From positions 4,865,501-4,929,500 of the forward strand of contig NZ_CP025263.1 of the NCBI RefSeq assembly GCF_002843605.1: a stretch of DNA of 64,000 nucleotides. Reading direction: 5' to 3'. Shown here piece after piece: positions 55,718 through 64,000 of the stretch (position 1 is its first letter; each line of letters begins with the position of its first letter). The notes under the pieces are model-generated. The model saw only the letters and a list, made by a program, of their open reading frames with translations, was not told where the DNA came from and searched no databases. This stretch comes from Pseudomonas sp. S09G 359 (GTDB lineage: Bacteria; Pseudomonadota; Gammaproteobacteria; Pseudomonadales; Pseudomonadaceae). A program made the translations under genes and the position numbers.

Positions 55718-57124
55718 TCAAGTATTGGTCTTGACGTTGTTCAACGCATTGAGCGTGGTCATGACGCTGGTGCTTTGCTGGCGCAGTTGGGCAACCAGGG
55801 TGTCCATGGCGTTGTATTTGGCCGACAGGCTGCTGGTGAGCAGGGTCATGCGCTCGTCGAGCGAGGACTGCTGCTTGGTCAGGTCCTTGAGGGTGTCGGA
55901 CAACGATGTAGAGCGCGTCGCCAGGATGCCAGTGGTGGACTTGGCGAAATCATCCGTAGCGCTTTTCATGCGCGCCAACATGCCATTCGTCCCGGAAAAC
56001 ATACTGCTGATATCGGCAGCGTTAGTCGCAACAGCCTTGTCCCACTTTTTGTCATCCAGCGTCAGCAAGCCAGTAGTCGAACTGGTAGTCACGCCAAACT
56101 GAGCCAAGGACTTGAACGTACCGGTACCCGACAACGTGTTGAACTCGTTGCGGATCGCATTCTGCAGCGAGCGCATGGTCGAGTCGCCGGTCAGTGCTGC
56201 CGCCGTGGTGCTACCGTCAAGGTTGGTGGTGACCTTGGTTTCGGCGTTCATCGCAGTGATCAGGGCGTTGTAGGTATCGACAAAGCCTTTGACCCCGGAC
56301 TTGAGGGCCGCATTGTTAGTACTGACCGTAATGAGCGTGGCGTTTCTCACGGCGTCGACGCCGCTATCGCCAGTCGTCGTCGGTGCAGAAAGCGACACCA
56401 GCTTGATGTTCACCCCACTGAGGGCGCCTTCGATGCTGTTGGTCTTGGAAACGGATTTGACACCGTCAATGCTGTACAGCGCATCCAACGGTTTATCAAC
56501 CACCGTAGCGCCGGCATCCAACCCGGAATTACCCGAGAGGGTCAGGTCCGAGCCCGTACCCATGTTGGTCGAGGTCAGAATCAGCCGTGAGCCATTGGAG
56601 TCGGTTTGGATGTTGGCACTTAACCCCGACGTGCCGAACTGGGTGTTGATCGAGTCACGCACCTGTTGCAGGGTAGCGCCGGCCGGCACGCTCAGGTCGA
56701 AAGCCTTGCCCGACTGGGAAATGGTCAAGGTTGTCGGCTTGTCGGTCGCGTTCACGACAGTGGTGGCACCACTCGCGTAGTTCGCGCTCGACAGCTTGGA
56801 CGCCTGCGCCAGTTGGCTCACGATCAAACGGAAACTGCCGTTGGACGCGGTGTTGCTGGCCGTCATGGTGGCGACCTTTTCGTCCGAGGACGAGCCGGTC
56901 AAGCCCGTGAAGCTGTTGCCCGTGGACATGGTGTCCAACGCGCCACGGAACGCATCCAGCGCGGCCTGAATCTTGCCGATCGAAGACAGCGTGGTGGTCG
57001 CCTTCTGGGACGCGGTATTGATCTGCGTCTGCTTGGGCACCTTTTCGGCGTTGACCAAGGATGTCACGATCGCTTGCGTATCGATGTTCGAACCGATACC
57101 ACTTACCGTTGAACCCGCCATCAT
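55718..57124 (-). CDS. fliD: Flagellar filament cap protein FliD
   Basis: This 468-aa protein begins MMAGSTVSGIGSNIDTQAIV, with D0/D1 coiled termini, Ser/Thr/Asn-rich middle domains and the conserved tail MTLLTSSLSAKYNAMDTLVA. It caps the filament and folds flagellin. Either of two adjacent ATG codons may start it; AGGAGAT fits the first. A weak sigma54-like site precedes it. Confidence 0.93.
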   Translation of the reverse strand: MMAGSTVSGIGSNIDTQAIVTSLVNAEKVPKQTQINTASQKATTTLSSIGKIQAALDAFRGALDTMSTGNSFTGLTGSSSDEKVATMTASNTASNGSFRLIVSQLAQASKLSSANYASGATTVVNATDKPTTLTISQSGKAFDLSVPAGATLQQVRDSINTQFGTSGLSANIQTDSNGSRLILTSTNMGTGSDLTLSGNSGLDAGATVVDKPLDALYSIDGVKSVSKTNSIEGALSGVNIKLVSLSAPTTTGDSGVDAVRNATLITVSTNNAALKSGVKGFVDTYNALITAMNAETKVTTNLDGSTTAAALTGDSTMRSLQNAIRNEFNTLSGTGTFKSLAQFGVTTSSTTGLLTLDDKKWDKAVATNAADISSMFSGTNGMLARMKSATDDFAKSTTGILATRSTSLSDTLKDLTKQQSSLDERMTLLTSSLSAKYNAMDTLVAQLRQQSTSVMTTLNALNNVKTNT

Positions 57125-57183
57125 CTATCTCCTGTTCGGTGGCTGCCGTTATCTTGACTTATTACGCCTCAAGCTACGACAGC

Positions 57184-57199
57184 AACAAGTTTCATGCCA
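57184..57199 (-). promoter_or_regulatory. Possible sigma54 promoter of fliD
   Basis: The minus strand reads TGGCAT, GAAAC, TTGTT. The -24 side is good but the -12 GC is GT, so activity is doubtful. It is located just after flaG, 60 bp before the fliD start. Confidence 0.35.
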
Positions 57200-57201
57200 G
57201 C

Positions 57202-57558
57202 TCAGACCTTGTCATCAAACAACAGGTTGCTTGCGCTGGAAAGGTTCTGTGCCAGCTTCAATGCTGTTTCCGACGGAATCTGGCGAATCACTTCACCATT
57301 GTCGGTATTGATGACCTTGACCACCACACGGTGGGTCGAATCATCAATCGAAAAATCCAGACTGCGCTGAGTCGATTGAACGAACTCACGCATATCGGTG
57401 ACTGCTTTTTCCAGGTCCGCGCGCTCCGGCTGCTTGCCGATGGCGGGGGCTTCCTGGACTTTAGTGACGCTTTTGTCGGCTGCCACCTGAGCAGGTGCGC
57501 TTTGAGGTGCAACCGGCGGATAAGACGGGCTCAGCTTTACACTCATGTCCATGTCCAA
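57202..57558 (-). CDS. flaG: FlaG family protein
   Basis: This 118-aa protein has a variable N-terminal half and the conserved FlaG C-terminal domain (LDFSIDDSTHRVVVKVINTD, GEVIRQIPSETALKLAQNL). In Pseudomonas, flaG lies between fliC and fliD and affects filament length. AGGAGATTG precedes the ATG. Confidence 0.9.
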   Translation of the reverse strand: MDMDMSVKLSPSYPPVAPQSAPAQVAADKSVTKVQEAPAIGKQPERADLEKAVTDMREFVQSTQRSLDFSIDDSTHRVVVKVINTDNGEVIRQIPSETALKLAQNLSSASNLLFDDKV

Positions 57559-57571
57559 TCTCCTCTAAACC

Positions 57572-57609
57572 GAAAAAACGGAAGGGCACGTAGACGCGCC
57601 CTTCCGTTA
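57572..57609 (-). terminator. fliC terminator
   Basis: AACGGAAGGGC and GCCCTTCCGTT form an 11-bp stem around about 10 bases, followed by TTTT on the minus strand, 18 bp after the fliC stop. It separates fliC from flaG. Confidence 0.88.
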
Positions 57610-57626
57610 GTTACCAAGCGCTGGAA

Positions 57627-59045
57627 TTACTGAAGCAGCTTCAGTACAGCGGATGGCAGCTGGTTAGCCTGCGACAGGATCGCAGTGGAAGCCGATTGCA
57701 GGGTTTGTTGCTTGGTCAGTTCGGCGGTTTCGGAAGCGAAGTCGACGTCCTGAACGGTGGAACGTGCAGCGGTGGAGTTCTTCTGAATGTTCTGCAGGTT
57801 GTCTGCAGTGGTAGTCAGACGGTTCTGGGTAGCACCCAGGCCCGAACGAACGCCGTCGATGGTGCCGATGGCCTTGTCGATTACAGCCAGGGCGTTTTGG
57901 GCCTTGGTGGCGTCGGTCACGTCGGTTTGAGCAACGGTGGTTTTGGTCGAAGCGGCTTCAGTAGTAGCGCTGAACAGACCGGCAACACCAGCGCCAGCCA
58001 GGGAGTAGCCCTTGGCCGAATCCAGAGACACCTGACCAGTAACGATCAGGGCGTTAGCCAAAGGAACGGCAGTACCGTAGGCGCCAGCACCGTCTTTAGC
58101 AGCAACGCTTACCGAACCAGGAGCAGTGGAACCGCTGACCACGATGTTTTCACCGGTGTCGGATTTCACTTCCAGGGTTTTCTTGCTTTCGTCGTAGCTG
58201 ACGCTGATACCCAGTTTAGCGGCGTTGGATTTCAGTTGGTCGGCCAGGCCGGCTTGGCTGGTCACGCCTTTGAAGTCAACGGACGCGCCGCCTACAGTCA
58301 GGGTGAACGAAGCAGGAGCAGTAGTCGCTGCAGCTTCGTCTACGGTGAACTTGGCTTCGGTGCTGGCAGTAGCAGTCAGGCCACCGATGATGCCGTTCAG
58401 GTTACTGGCGATGGTTTTAGCCGAGTCGCCGGCGACAGCAGTGTAAGTGCCAGTCTGACCGTTACCAGTTACAACGATGTCGCCAGCAACGGTGCCGGTA
58501 CCTGGAGCGATGGCAACGCTTTTCAGCTGCTGGGAGCCGATGTTGTTGGCCGAAACGTTTTCCAGGCTCAGGTTGATGGTTTCGTTAGCGTTGGCGCCAA
58601 CCTGGATAGCTTTGGTACCGTACGAACCGTCCAGCAGCTTCTGGCCACCGAAAGTGGTGGTGGTGGAGATACGGGTCAGTTCCGAAGTCAGAGCCTGGTA
58701 TTCGTCGTTGTTCGACTTACGGTCGTCAGCGCTGAGGGAGCCAGTAGCGGAGGACAGAGCCAGGGTACGCATTTTTTGCAGGATGTCGGTCGAAGCCTGC
58801 ATCGCGCCTTCAGCGGTCTGAGCGATCGAGATACCGTCGTTCACGTTTTTGACTGCTTGGCCCAGGCCGTTGATTTGGCTGGTCAGGCGGTTAGCGATCT
58901 GCAGGCCGGCAGCGTCGTCTTTAGCGCTGTTGATACGCAGGCCGGAAGACAGGCGCTGCATGGAAGTGGCCAGGGCGCCGCCAGCTTTGTTCAGGTTACC
59001 CTGAGTAGTGATCGAAGCAATGTTGGTGTTTACTGTTAAAGCCAT
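57627..59045 (-). CDS. fliC: Flagellin FliC
   Basis: This 472-aa protein from the ATG at 59045 has a conserved D0/D1 start (ALTVNTNIASITTQGNLNKA, MQRLSSGLRINSAKDDAAGL) and end (LTKQQTLQSASTAILSQANQ). A variable Ala/Thr/Val-rich surface domain lies at about 170-390. It polymerises into the filament. A sigma28 promoter lies about 80 bp upstream and a terminator directly downstream. An in-frame upstream extension is not part of flagellins. Confidence 0.96.
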   Translation of the reverse strand: MALTVNTNIASITTQGNLNKAGGALATSMQRLSSGLRINSAKDDAAGLQIANRLTSQINGLGQAVKNVNDGISIAQTAEGAMQASTDILQKMRTLALSSATGSLSADDRKSNNDEYQALTSELTRISTTTTFGGQKLLDGSYGTKAIQVGANANETINLSLENVSANNIGSQQLKSVAIAPGTGTVAGDIVVTGNGQTGTYTAVAGDSAKTIASNLNGIIGGLTATASTEAKFTVDEAAATTAPASFTLTVGGASVDFKGVTSQAGLADQLKSNAAKLGISVSYDESKKTLEVKSDTGENIVVSGSTAPGSVSVAAKDGAGAYGTAVPLANALIVTGQVSLDSAKGYSLAGAGVAGLFSATTEAASTKTTVAQTDVTDATKAQNALAVIDKAIGTIDGVRSGLGATQNRLTTTADNLQNIQKNSTAARSTVQDVDFASETAELTKQQTLQSASTAILSQANQLPSAVLKLLQ

Positions 59046-59124
59046 GACGAAATCCTCGTTGGATGGATACTGCGGCTTCCGGCCCTGGCAACCGCCGGGT
59101 GTGGCCTGAGAACCTACGTAATAG

Positions 59125-59151
59125 TTATCGTCGTGGTGGGCAGTTGCTTGA
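59125..59151 (-). promoter_or_regulatory. Sigma28 (FliA) promoter of fliC
   Basis: The minus strand reads TCAAGCAA, 11 bases, GACGATAA. The FliA consensus is TAAAGTTT-N11-GCCGATAA; the -10 has one mismatch and the spacing is exact. Confidence 0.8.
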
Positions 59152-59250
59152 GGATTTTTTTTGATTTTTTTGCTGGCGCGGTGCCACCCCTTGTAATTCA
59201 AGGGTTTACGCAGGCACAAAACCCAACAAACATTGGCTTTTCTGGCGCCA

Positions 59251-59291
59251 AATAAAAAACGCCGATGATCTTTCGATCATCGGCGTTTTTT
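59251..59291 (-). terminator. Terminator between the KAS III gene and fliC
   Basis: AACGCCGATGATC, loop, GATCATCGGCGTT with T/A runs on both sides. It ends the KAS III transcript on the minus strand and insulates the fliC promoter. Confidence 0.93.
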
Positions 59292-59310
59292 TGTTGCGGC
59301 TATTAAAGGG

Positions 59311-60240
59311 TCACGGGCGATAGAGAATCGCCGAACCCCACGACAGGCCCACACCAAAACCGCTGATGGCCACGCGCTTCCAGGTGGCGTCCATCACGTG
59401 CTTTTCCAGCAGCAACGGAATGCTCGACGACACGGTGTTGCCGGTCTCGACCATGTCCTTGATGAACTTGTCCACCGGCGCATCTTCAAAACGGCGGGCC
59501 ACGGCGTCGACAATCGCCGCACTGCCCTGGTGAATGCAGAACGCATCGATCTCATCCGCCTTGAGGTTTGACTCGTCGAGCAGCTCGTGCAAATGCGCCG
59601 GTACTTTAAGCAGTGCGAAGTTGAAGACCTGGCGGCCGTTCATGAAGAACACGCCGTCGCTGACCTTCAGGTGCGGCGCGCCGGAACCGTCGGTACCGAA
59701 CTTGGACTTGCCCAGCAGCCACGGCGCGTCTTCGCCCATCCAGGTGGCGGTGGCGGCGTCGCCGAACAGCATGGTGGTATTGCGATCTTCCGGGTCGACG
59801 ATCTTGGAATACGGGTCGGCGGTGATCAGCAGGCCGTTTTTCAGGCCGGCGGCTTCCATGAAGCCCTTCATCGCGTAGATGCCGTAGACGTAGCCGGAGC
59901 AGCCCAGGGAGATATCAAAGGCGGCGACGTGGGTCGGCAGGCCGAGCTTGTCCTGGACGATGGCGGCGGTGTGGGGCAAACCCTCTTCGTCGCCGTTCTG
60001 GGTGACGACGATCAGCGCGTCAATCGATTCGCGCTTCAAATCCGGGTTGTTGGCAAACAAAGCGTTGACCGCCTCGACACACAGATCGGAGGTTTCCTGC
60101 GCAGCTTCCTTGCGCGGCAGGAACGCCGAACCGATCTTGCCAATGATGAACTCTTCATCCTTGGCGAATTTGGCACCCTGGGCGTAGTTATCGATCCCGT
60201 CTGCCGGCACGTAACTGGCGATGCTTTTTATGCCAATCAT
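59311..60240 (-). CDS. 3-oxoacyl-ACP synthase III-like protein between flgL and fliC
   Basis: This 309-aa thiolase-fold protein has the FabH-type triad Cys114 (DISLGCSGYVYG), His237 (DAFCIHQGSAA) and Asn268 (METGNTVSSSIPL; read as VETGNTVSS). The family condenses acyl-CoA with malonyl-ACP or transfers acyl groups. In several pseudomonads a KAS III gene of this type (orf3 of the P. syringae flagellin glycosylation island) lies in the same place beside glycosyltransferase genes, but none is present here. It may acylate a flagellin sugar; function unproven. GGAAGCC precedes the ATG. Confidence 0.85.
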   Translation of the reverse strand: MIGIKSIASYVPADGIDNYAQGAKFAKDEEFIIGKIGSAFLPRKEAAQETSDLCVEAVNALFANNPDLKRESIDALIVVTQNGDEEGLPHTAAIVQDKLGLPTHVAAFDISLGCSGYVYGIYAMKGFMEAAGLKNGLLITADPYSKIVDPEDRNTTMLFGDAATATWMGEDAPWLLGKSKFGTDGSGAPHLKVSDGVFFMNGRQVFNFALLKVPAHLHELLDESNLKADEIDAFCIHQGSAAIVDAVARRFEDAPVDKFIKDMVETGNTVSSSIPLLLEKHVMDATWKRVAISGFGVGLSWGSAILYRP

Positions 60241-60466
60241 TGTGGCTTCCCAATACTAAATAGCTGGAGAACACCCCGAGGGCTACGCCTGGGGTGCTGA
60301 CAATAAAGGGGATAACCCCATAAAAAATCTCGCTGAAAGCCGCCCTGCATGGACCCTGTGACGACTTATCCTTTTCACACGATACAGTGAAGATGCGCTT
60401 TATGACTCACAGGTCACTCAATTGTGTGTGGTTTATGCAAAACCTTCAAACAATTAAACCCCGCAA

Positions 60467-60507
60467 ACGCAAACGGCCCACCCTGTTTCCAGGGTGGGCC
60501 GTTTGCG
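60467..60507 (-). terminator. Probable flgL terminator hairpin
   Basis: CGCAAACGGCCCACCCT and its complement AGGGTGGGCCGTTTGCG form a 17-bp stem around 6 bases, 11 bp after the flgL stop. The following U tract is broken. The interval from 60241 to 60466 shows no gene; it should contain the KAS III promoter, which could not be assigned. Confidence 0.65.
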
Positions 60508-60517
60508 GTAAAGCCAC

Positions 60518-62155
60518 TTACATCTTGTTGAACAAGCTCAACTGCGAGACTTTCACAAACGCCAGTTGCGAGGCTTCGAGCATGGTTTGCTGCAAGGTCA
60601 GGTTGATCGCTGCCTCGCCCATGTCGACGTTGGCCAGGGCGCTCATGGTCGAGGTGTTGGCCAGGCCGACGCTGGTGTTCTCGCTGGCCTGCACGGTGAG
60701 TGCGTTCTGGCGGGCGCCGATGGAGCCGCGCACGTTGTCGACCTGGTCGGACGAGTTGGTCAGATTACTCACGGCGGCGTTCAAGGCGTCCTGGAGTTTG
60801 ACGCGCGCACCTGGGATACCGTCCGCCGGTAGCTCCAGCGCCTTGCGTAGCTGGCCCAGGGTGTCGAGGGCGTTCTGGGTTTTCTGGGTGGTGTTGCCGA
60901 CTGCAAACTGATCGCCAGCGTTCGGCGCGCTGCTCAACTCAAAGGTGACGCCAGCCGCCGTGATCGTGTCCTTGGCCGGTGCGATGCCAGGCACGACCAC
61001 GCCATTGTCGACAATCGGCTTGCTGTTGGCGGTGTAGGGCTGGGCATACACCTTGAACTGCGAAGGGTCGGTGTCGTCGAACTTGATCAGGATCCCGCTG
61101 TTGCCCGGAAAGGTGCTGGCATAGTCGGCTGAGCTGCTGACCTGGGCATTGACCAATTGCGCCGACGAGGTATTGCTCGCGGTCCGCGAGATGTTGAACG
61201 CGTCCGGCGTGGCGCTCAAGCTGAACTCACGCCCCGTGACCAGCGCATCGGCATTCGGCCCGGTGGCGGTGTCAGTGAGGTCAACCGTGATATCGAACTT
61301 GACCCCGCGCACGTTGATGCTGGCGCTGCCTTCCTTGGTGGAGTCGAACGTGCCATTACCGGGCAGCTGCGAGGTAATGTTGTTGTTGTCCTTGTCGGTC
61401 ACAACGTACTGGGTGCTGCTGGTAAACGTCACCTTGTACGGCTGGCCGTCGGCGAACTGCTTGGTGTAGTCGACGCCCGAGGTGACCAGGCCCGCCGAGA
61501 TCGCGACCTTGTGATCATCCACCAGCGGCGGCGAAATCGCCGGTGCCACAGGGCCCGCTGCCGGCGCAATGTAATTGGACTGGGTGCGGCTGGTGTTGAC
61601 CGCCCCTTCCAGGATGGTCTTGCCGGTGTCGCTGGTGCGCACATTCAGCGTCTCGGACACCTGCAGGCTCAGCTCATTCTCGTCGCCCTGATAACTGTAG
61701 GTGCCATCGTTGTTGCGCGAGTACGGCGGCGTGTCGGTCTTGGAGCCGGAGAACAGATAGTTACCCGCCGAATCCTTGCTGTTGAGCAGGCCCAGCAGTT
61801 GATCTTCGAGGGCGCCCACCTCGACCGCAATCGACTTGCGGTCCGCATCACTGGTCACGCCGCCAGCACGCAAGGCCAGCTGGCTGCCGGCCTGGATCGT
61901 GGTGCTGATCGCAGTCAGGACGCTTTCTTCGTTGGTCAGCGTATTTTGAATGCTGGTGATATTGCCGCTGTACTGGGCCAGCATGTCTTTCTGCTGTTGC
62001 AGCATCAGCAGGCGTTGCGCGGCAACGGGATCATCCGCGGCGGTCTGCACACGCACACCGGAACTCGCCTGCTGCTGGGCCTGCACGACACTGGAATAGT
62101 TGCTCTGATACTTGCTGGCACTGGTGTCGAAATACTGCTGAGTAGAAATGCGCAT
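60518..62155 (-). CDS. flgL: Flagellar hook-filament junction protein FlgL
   Basis: This 545-aa protein begins MRISTQQYFDTSASKYQSNY with flagellin-like ends (SSGVRVQTAADDPVAAQRLL; ANVDMGEAAINLTLQQTMLE). It is about 100 residues longer than the P. aeruginosa protein as recalled, with the extra sequence in the Ser/Thr/Asp-rich middle. GGGAG precedes the ATG. It is 14 bp after flgK. Confidence 0.93.
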   Translation of the reverse strand: MRISTQQYFDTSASKYQSNYSSVVQAQQQASSGVRVQTAADDPVAAQRLLMLQQQKDMLAQYSGNITSIQNTLTNEESVLTAISTTIQAGSQLALRAGGVTSDADRKSIAVEVGALEDQLLGLLNSKDSAGNYLFSGSKTDTPPYSRNNDGTYSYQGDENELSLQVSETLNVRTSDTGKTILEGAVNTSRTQSNYIAPAAGPVAPAISPPLVDDHKVAISAGLVTSGVDYTKQFADGQPYKVTFTSSTQYVVTDKDNNNITSQLPGNGTFDSTKEGSASINVRGVKFDITVDLTDTATGPNADALVTGREFSLSATPDAFNISRTASNTSSAQLVNAQVSSSADYASTFPGNSGILIKFDDTDPSQFKVYAQPYTANSKPIVDNGVVVPGIAPAKDTITAAGVTFELSSAPNAGDQFAVGNTTQKTQNALDTLGQLRKALELPADGIPGARVKLQDALNAAVSNLTNSSDQVDNVRGSIGARQNALTVQASENTSVGLANTSTMSALANVDMGEAAINLTLQQTMLEASQLAFVKVSQLSLFNKM

Positions 62156-62169
62156 CGTCCCAGACTCCC

Positions 62170-64000
62170 TTAAAGACTATTGATCAGCGTACTGAAGGTT
62201 TCTTGCGCAGCCTTGATGATCTGCGACGACGCGGTGTAGTACTGCTGGAACTTGATCATGTCGCCCGCCTCTTCGTCCAGGTTGACCTGGGACACCGAGT
62301 TGCGCGCGTTCTTGTTGGCCGTCAACAGCGCAGTAGTGGCCGTGGTGTCGGTGGCGGCCGCAGCGGCCTTGGCGCCGACGGTCGAGACCAACTTGCTGTT
62401 GGCGCCCACCAGGCTGGTGCCGCCACTGCCATCCGCTGCCACACCCACGGTCGCCTTGGTCTGCAGGTTGATCAGTGCCTGGGCGTTGCGGTTATCGGAC
62501 TTGCCGGTGGCATTGAACGAGAACGAGGTGCTGTCACCGTTGGTAGGCGAACCGGCCACGGTGGTGTCGAAGCTGAAGCTCTTGGCCGGGCTCAGCAAGG
62601 TGCCGCTGGCATCGCGCATCGGTACGCTGATGGAAATCTTGTTGGCCTGGCCCGGGACGATAGTGCCCGAACCGATAGCCTCACCCTTGGAGTTACTCAG
62701 GGTGTAGCTCTGCGTGCCATCGGCTGCCGTGTCGCCGAAGACCATCTTCACCGGCATCGAATTGGCGATGCCGACACGCAACTGTGCAGCGTCGGCGCCG
62801 CCCTCGATGTCGATGGGCACCGTCAGGGTCGGCGGTGTGAACGTGCCGCTACCCTGGTTGGTCTTGCCCGCCTCGCCCTGCAACGGCCCGGCAAAGGCAA
62901 TCTTGCTCGGGTCGGTGAGTACGGTGCCGATTTCCTTGGCGCCGTTGGCGGTCGGGCTGACTTTGAAGCTGTCACCCGCCGACACGCCCGTCGCGCCGTT
63001 GTTGACCGCCAGGGTGAACCCGTCGATGACCGGCGGCGGCGTGGTGCTCAGATCGTAGGTGCCCATGGCCTTGCCGTCGGAACGCAGCACGGTCACCTTG
63101 TTGAGGTTGGTGGCGTCGTTGAAGGAGACCTTGTAGTCGAAGTTGGTCAGCTTGCTGCTGTCTGCAATCGTCACGCCCAGGCTTGCGTCACCCTGGTTGC
63201 CTTGTGCCGCCTGGCTGCGCAGGGCCACGGAGGCTGCGTTGTTGATGTCCTTGAACATCGACGCGCCGAACTCACCGTTCAGGTCTACACCCTGCCCCAA
63301 TTGGCTGTTGATTGCGTCAGCGGTGACGATGGCAATCCGACCCAGATCGTTGATCGCCGGCATCAGCACGTCGCTGCGATAACGCATCAGGCCGCCGATG
63401 CTGCCGCCACTGACCACATTGGCCAGGTCGAGCGCGGTGCCGCCGGGCATATTCAGCTGGATCGTGTACTGGCTGGTGTCGCTGCTGCTCGGCACGGCGG
63501 AAATCGTGTTGGAGCGGTCACCCAACACCAGGGATTGCCCGCTGCCGGTGCTGACGCTGAACACGCCGTTCTGCTCGGTGGCGGTCACGCCGATCAGCTC
63601 ATTGAGCGAACGCACGGCCTCGGCGCGCGCATCCAGCAGGTTGGCCGGGGCGGTGTTCGTCGAACCCTGCACCTGGTTGATCTGCTTGTTGAGCGAAGCA
63701 ATCGAGGAGGTCAACTGGTTGACCTGATCGCTCATGGAGGTCAACTGGCTGTTAATGGTTTCTTTCTGTTGGCTCAACTGGGTGGAGATCGAGTTGAAAC
63801 GGTTGCTCAAGGTTTGGGCATTGGTCAGCAGGATCTGGCGCGCCGAGGTATCGTTCGGGTTGGCCGACGCCGTCTGCACCGCAGCAAAGAACGAGCTGAG
63901 TACCGCCGACATGCCGGTGGTCTTGTCCGACAGCGTCTTGTCGATGGCACTGGCCTGGTCCAGGTACGCCGCTGCATCGCTGTTAAGCGCGGTGCTGTTC
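62170..64000 (-). CDS. flgK: Flagellar hook-associated protein FlgK (5' end outside window)
   Basis: The visible part is about 609 residues, running in from the right edge (NSTALNSDAAAYLDQASAID). Helical segments (LTSSIASLNKQINQVQGSTN, DARAEAVRSLNELIGVTATE) and the conserved FlgK tail (NLDEEAGDMIKFQQYYTASS, IIKAAQETFSTLINSL) identify it. It joins hook and filament. The N-terminus and promoter lie outside the window. Confidence 0.94.
   Translation of the reverse strand, partial: NSTALNSDAAAYLDQASAIDKTLSDKTTGMSAVLSSFFAAVQTASANPNDTSARQILLTNAQTLSNRFNSISTQLSQQKETINSQLTSMSDQVNQLTSSIASLNKQINQVQGSTNTAPANLLDARAEAVRSLNELIGVTATEQNGVFSVSTGSGQSLVLGDRSNTISAVPSSSDTSQYTIQLNMPGGTALDLANVVSGGSIGGLMRYRSDVLMPAINDLGRIAIVTADAINSQLGQGVDLNGEFGASMFKDINNAASVALRSQAAQGNQGDASLGVTIADSSKLTNFDYKVSFNDATNLNKVTVLRSDGKAMGTYDLSTTPPPVIDGFTLAVNNGATGVSAGDSFKVSPTANGAKEIGTVLTDPSKIAFAGPLQGEAGKTNQGSGTFTPPTLTVPIDIEGGADAAQLRVGIANSMPVKMVFGDTAADGTQSYTLSNSKGEAIGSGTIVPGQANKISISVPMRDASGTLLSPAKSFSFDTTVAGSPTNGDSTSFSFNATGKSDNRNAQALINLQTKATVGVAADGSGGTSLVGANSKLVSTVGAKAAAAATDTTATTALLTANKNARNSVSQVNLDEEAGDMIKFQQYYTASSQIIKAAQETFSTLINSL

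Overview
The window looks like chromosome of a Pseudomonas of the P. fluorescens group. Supporting signs are the high GC content, the pyoverdine sigma factor PvdS, the polar flagellar regulators FleQ/FleS/FleR/FleN/FlhF, the ParC/ParP chemotaxis genes, and many REP/REPIN palindromes of the type with the core GGGGGCTTGCCCCC. No rRNA, tRNA, CRISPR array, integrase or transposase was seen.

Positions 1-2124 are the edge of a pyoverdine locus: the start of a type II thioesterase (pvdG-like), the Fur-boxed sigma factor gene pvdS, and an IucB-type N-acyltransferase preceded by an exact PvdS promoter (TAAAT-N16-CGT). An orphan periplasmic solute-binding protein follows. Positions 3465-13055 are an acyclic terpene utilisation cluster: atuR divergent from atuA-atuB-atuC-atuD-atuE, then atuF. 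Two long structured repeats separate atuE from atuF, and a third copy lies at 2180-2480. Positions 13130-19620 hold housekeeping and signalling genes: a DEDDh exonuclease, ppnP, a MOSC protein, cheV, a small unknown protein, a NarL-type kinase/regulator pair and a lipid kinase.

From 19837 to the right end almost everything lies on the minus strand and is one large flagellar and chemotaxis region. In transcription order it runs flgK-flgL, a ketoacyl synthase III gene, fliC, flaG, fliD, fliS, fliT, fleQ, fleS-fleR, fliE-F-G-H-I-J, hsbA-hsbR-hptB, fliK, fliL-M-N-O-P-Q-R-flhB, two cold-shock-type genes, flhA-flhF-fleN-fliA, cheY-Z-A-B-motC-motD-parC-parP-cheW and a DUF2802 gene. Sigma54 sites (-24/-12) can be read upstream of fleS, fliE, fliK, fliL and probably flhA, and a sigma28 site upstream of fliC. 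This fits the known hierarchy: FleQ with RpoN, then FleR, then FliA.

The most unusual observations are these. (1) A ~290-bp repeat in three copies has a 16-bp outer stem that changes sequence between copies but keeps pairing. (2) CheA carries three or four repeated short modules in place of a recognisable P2 domain; they resemble the CheY-binding tails of FliM and CheZ in the same window. (3) Next to a normal cold-shock gene, between flhA and flhB, sits a cold-shock-like gene that has lost its RNA-binding motifs. (4) A large nested palindrome fills the whole motC-motD gap. (5) The fliC-flgL gap holds a KAS III gene but no glycosyltransferases.
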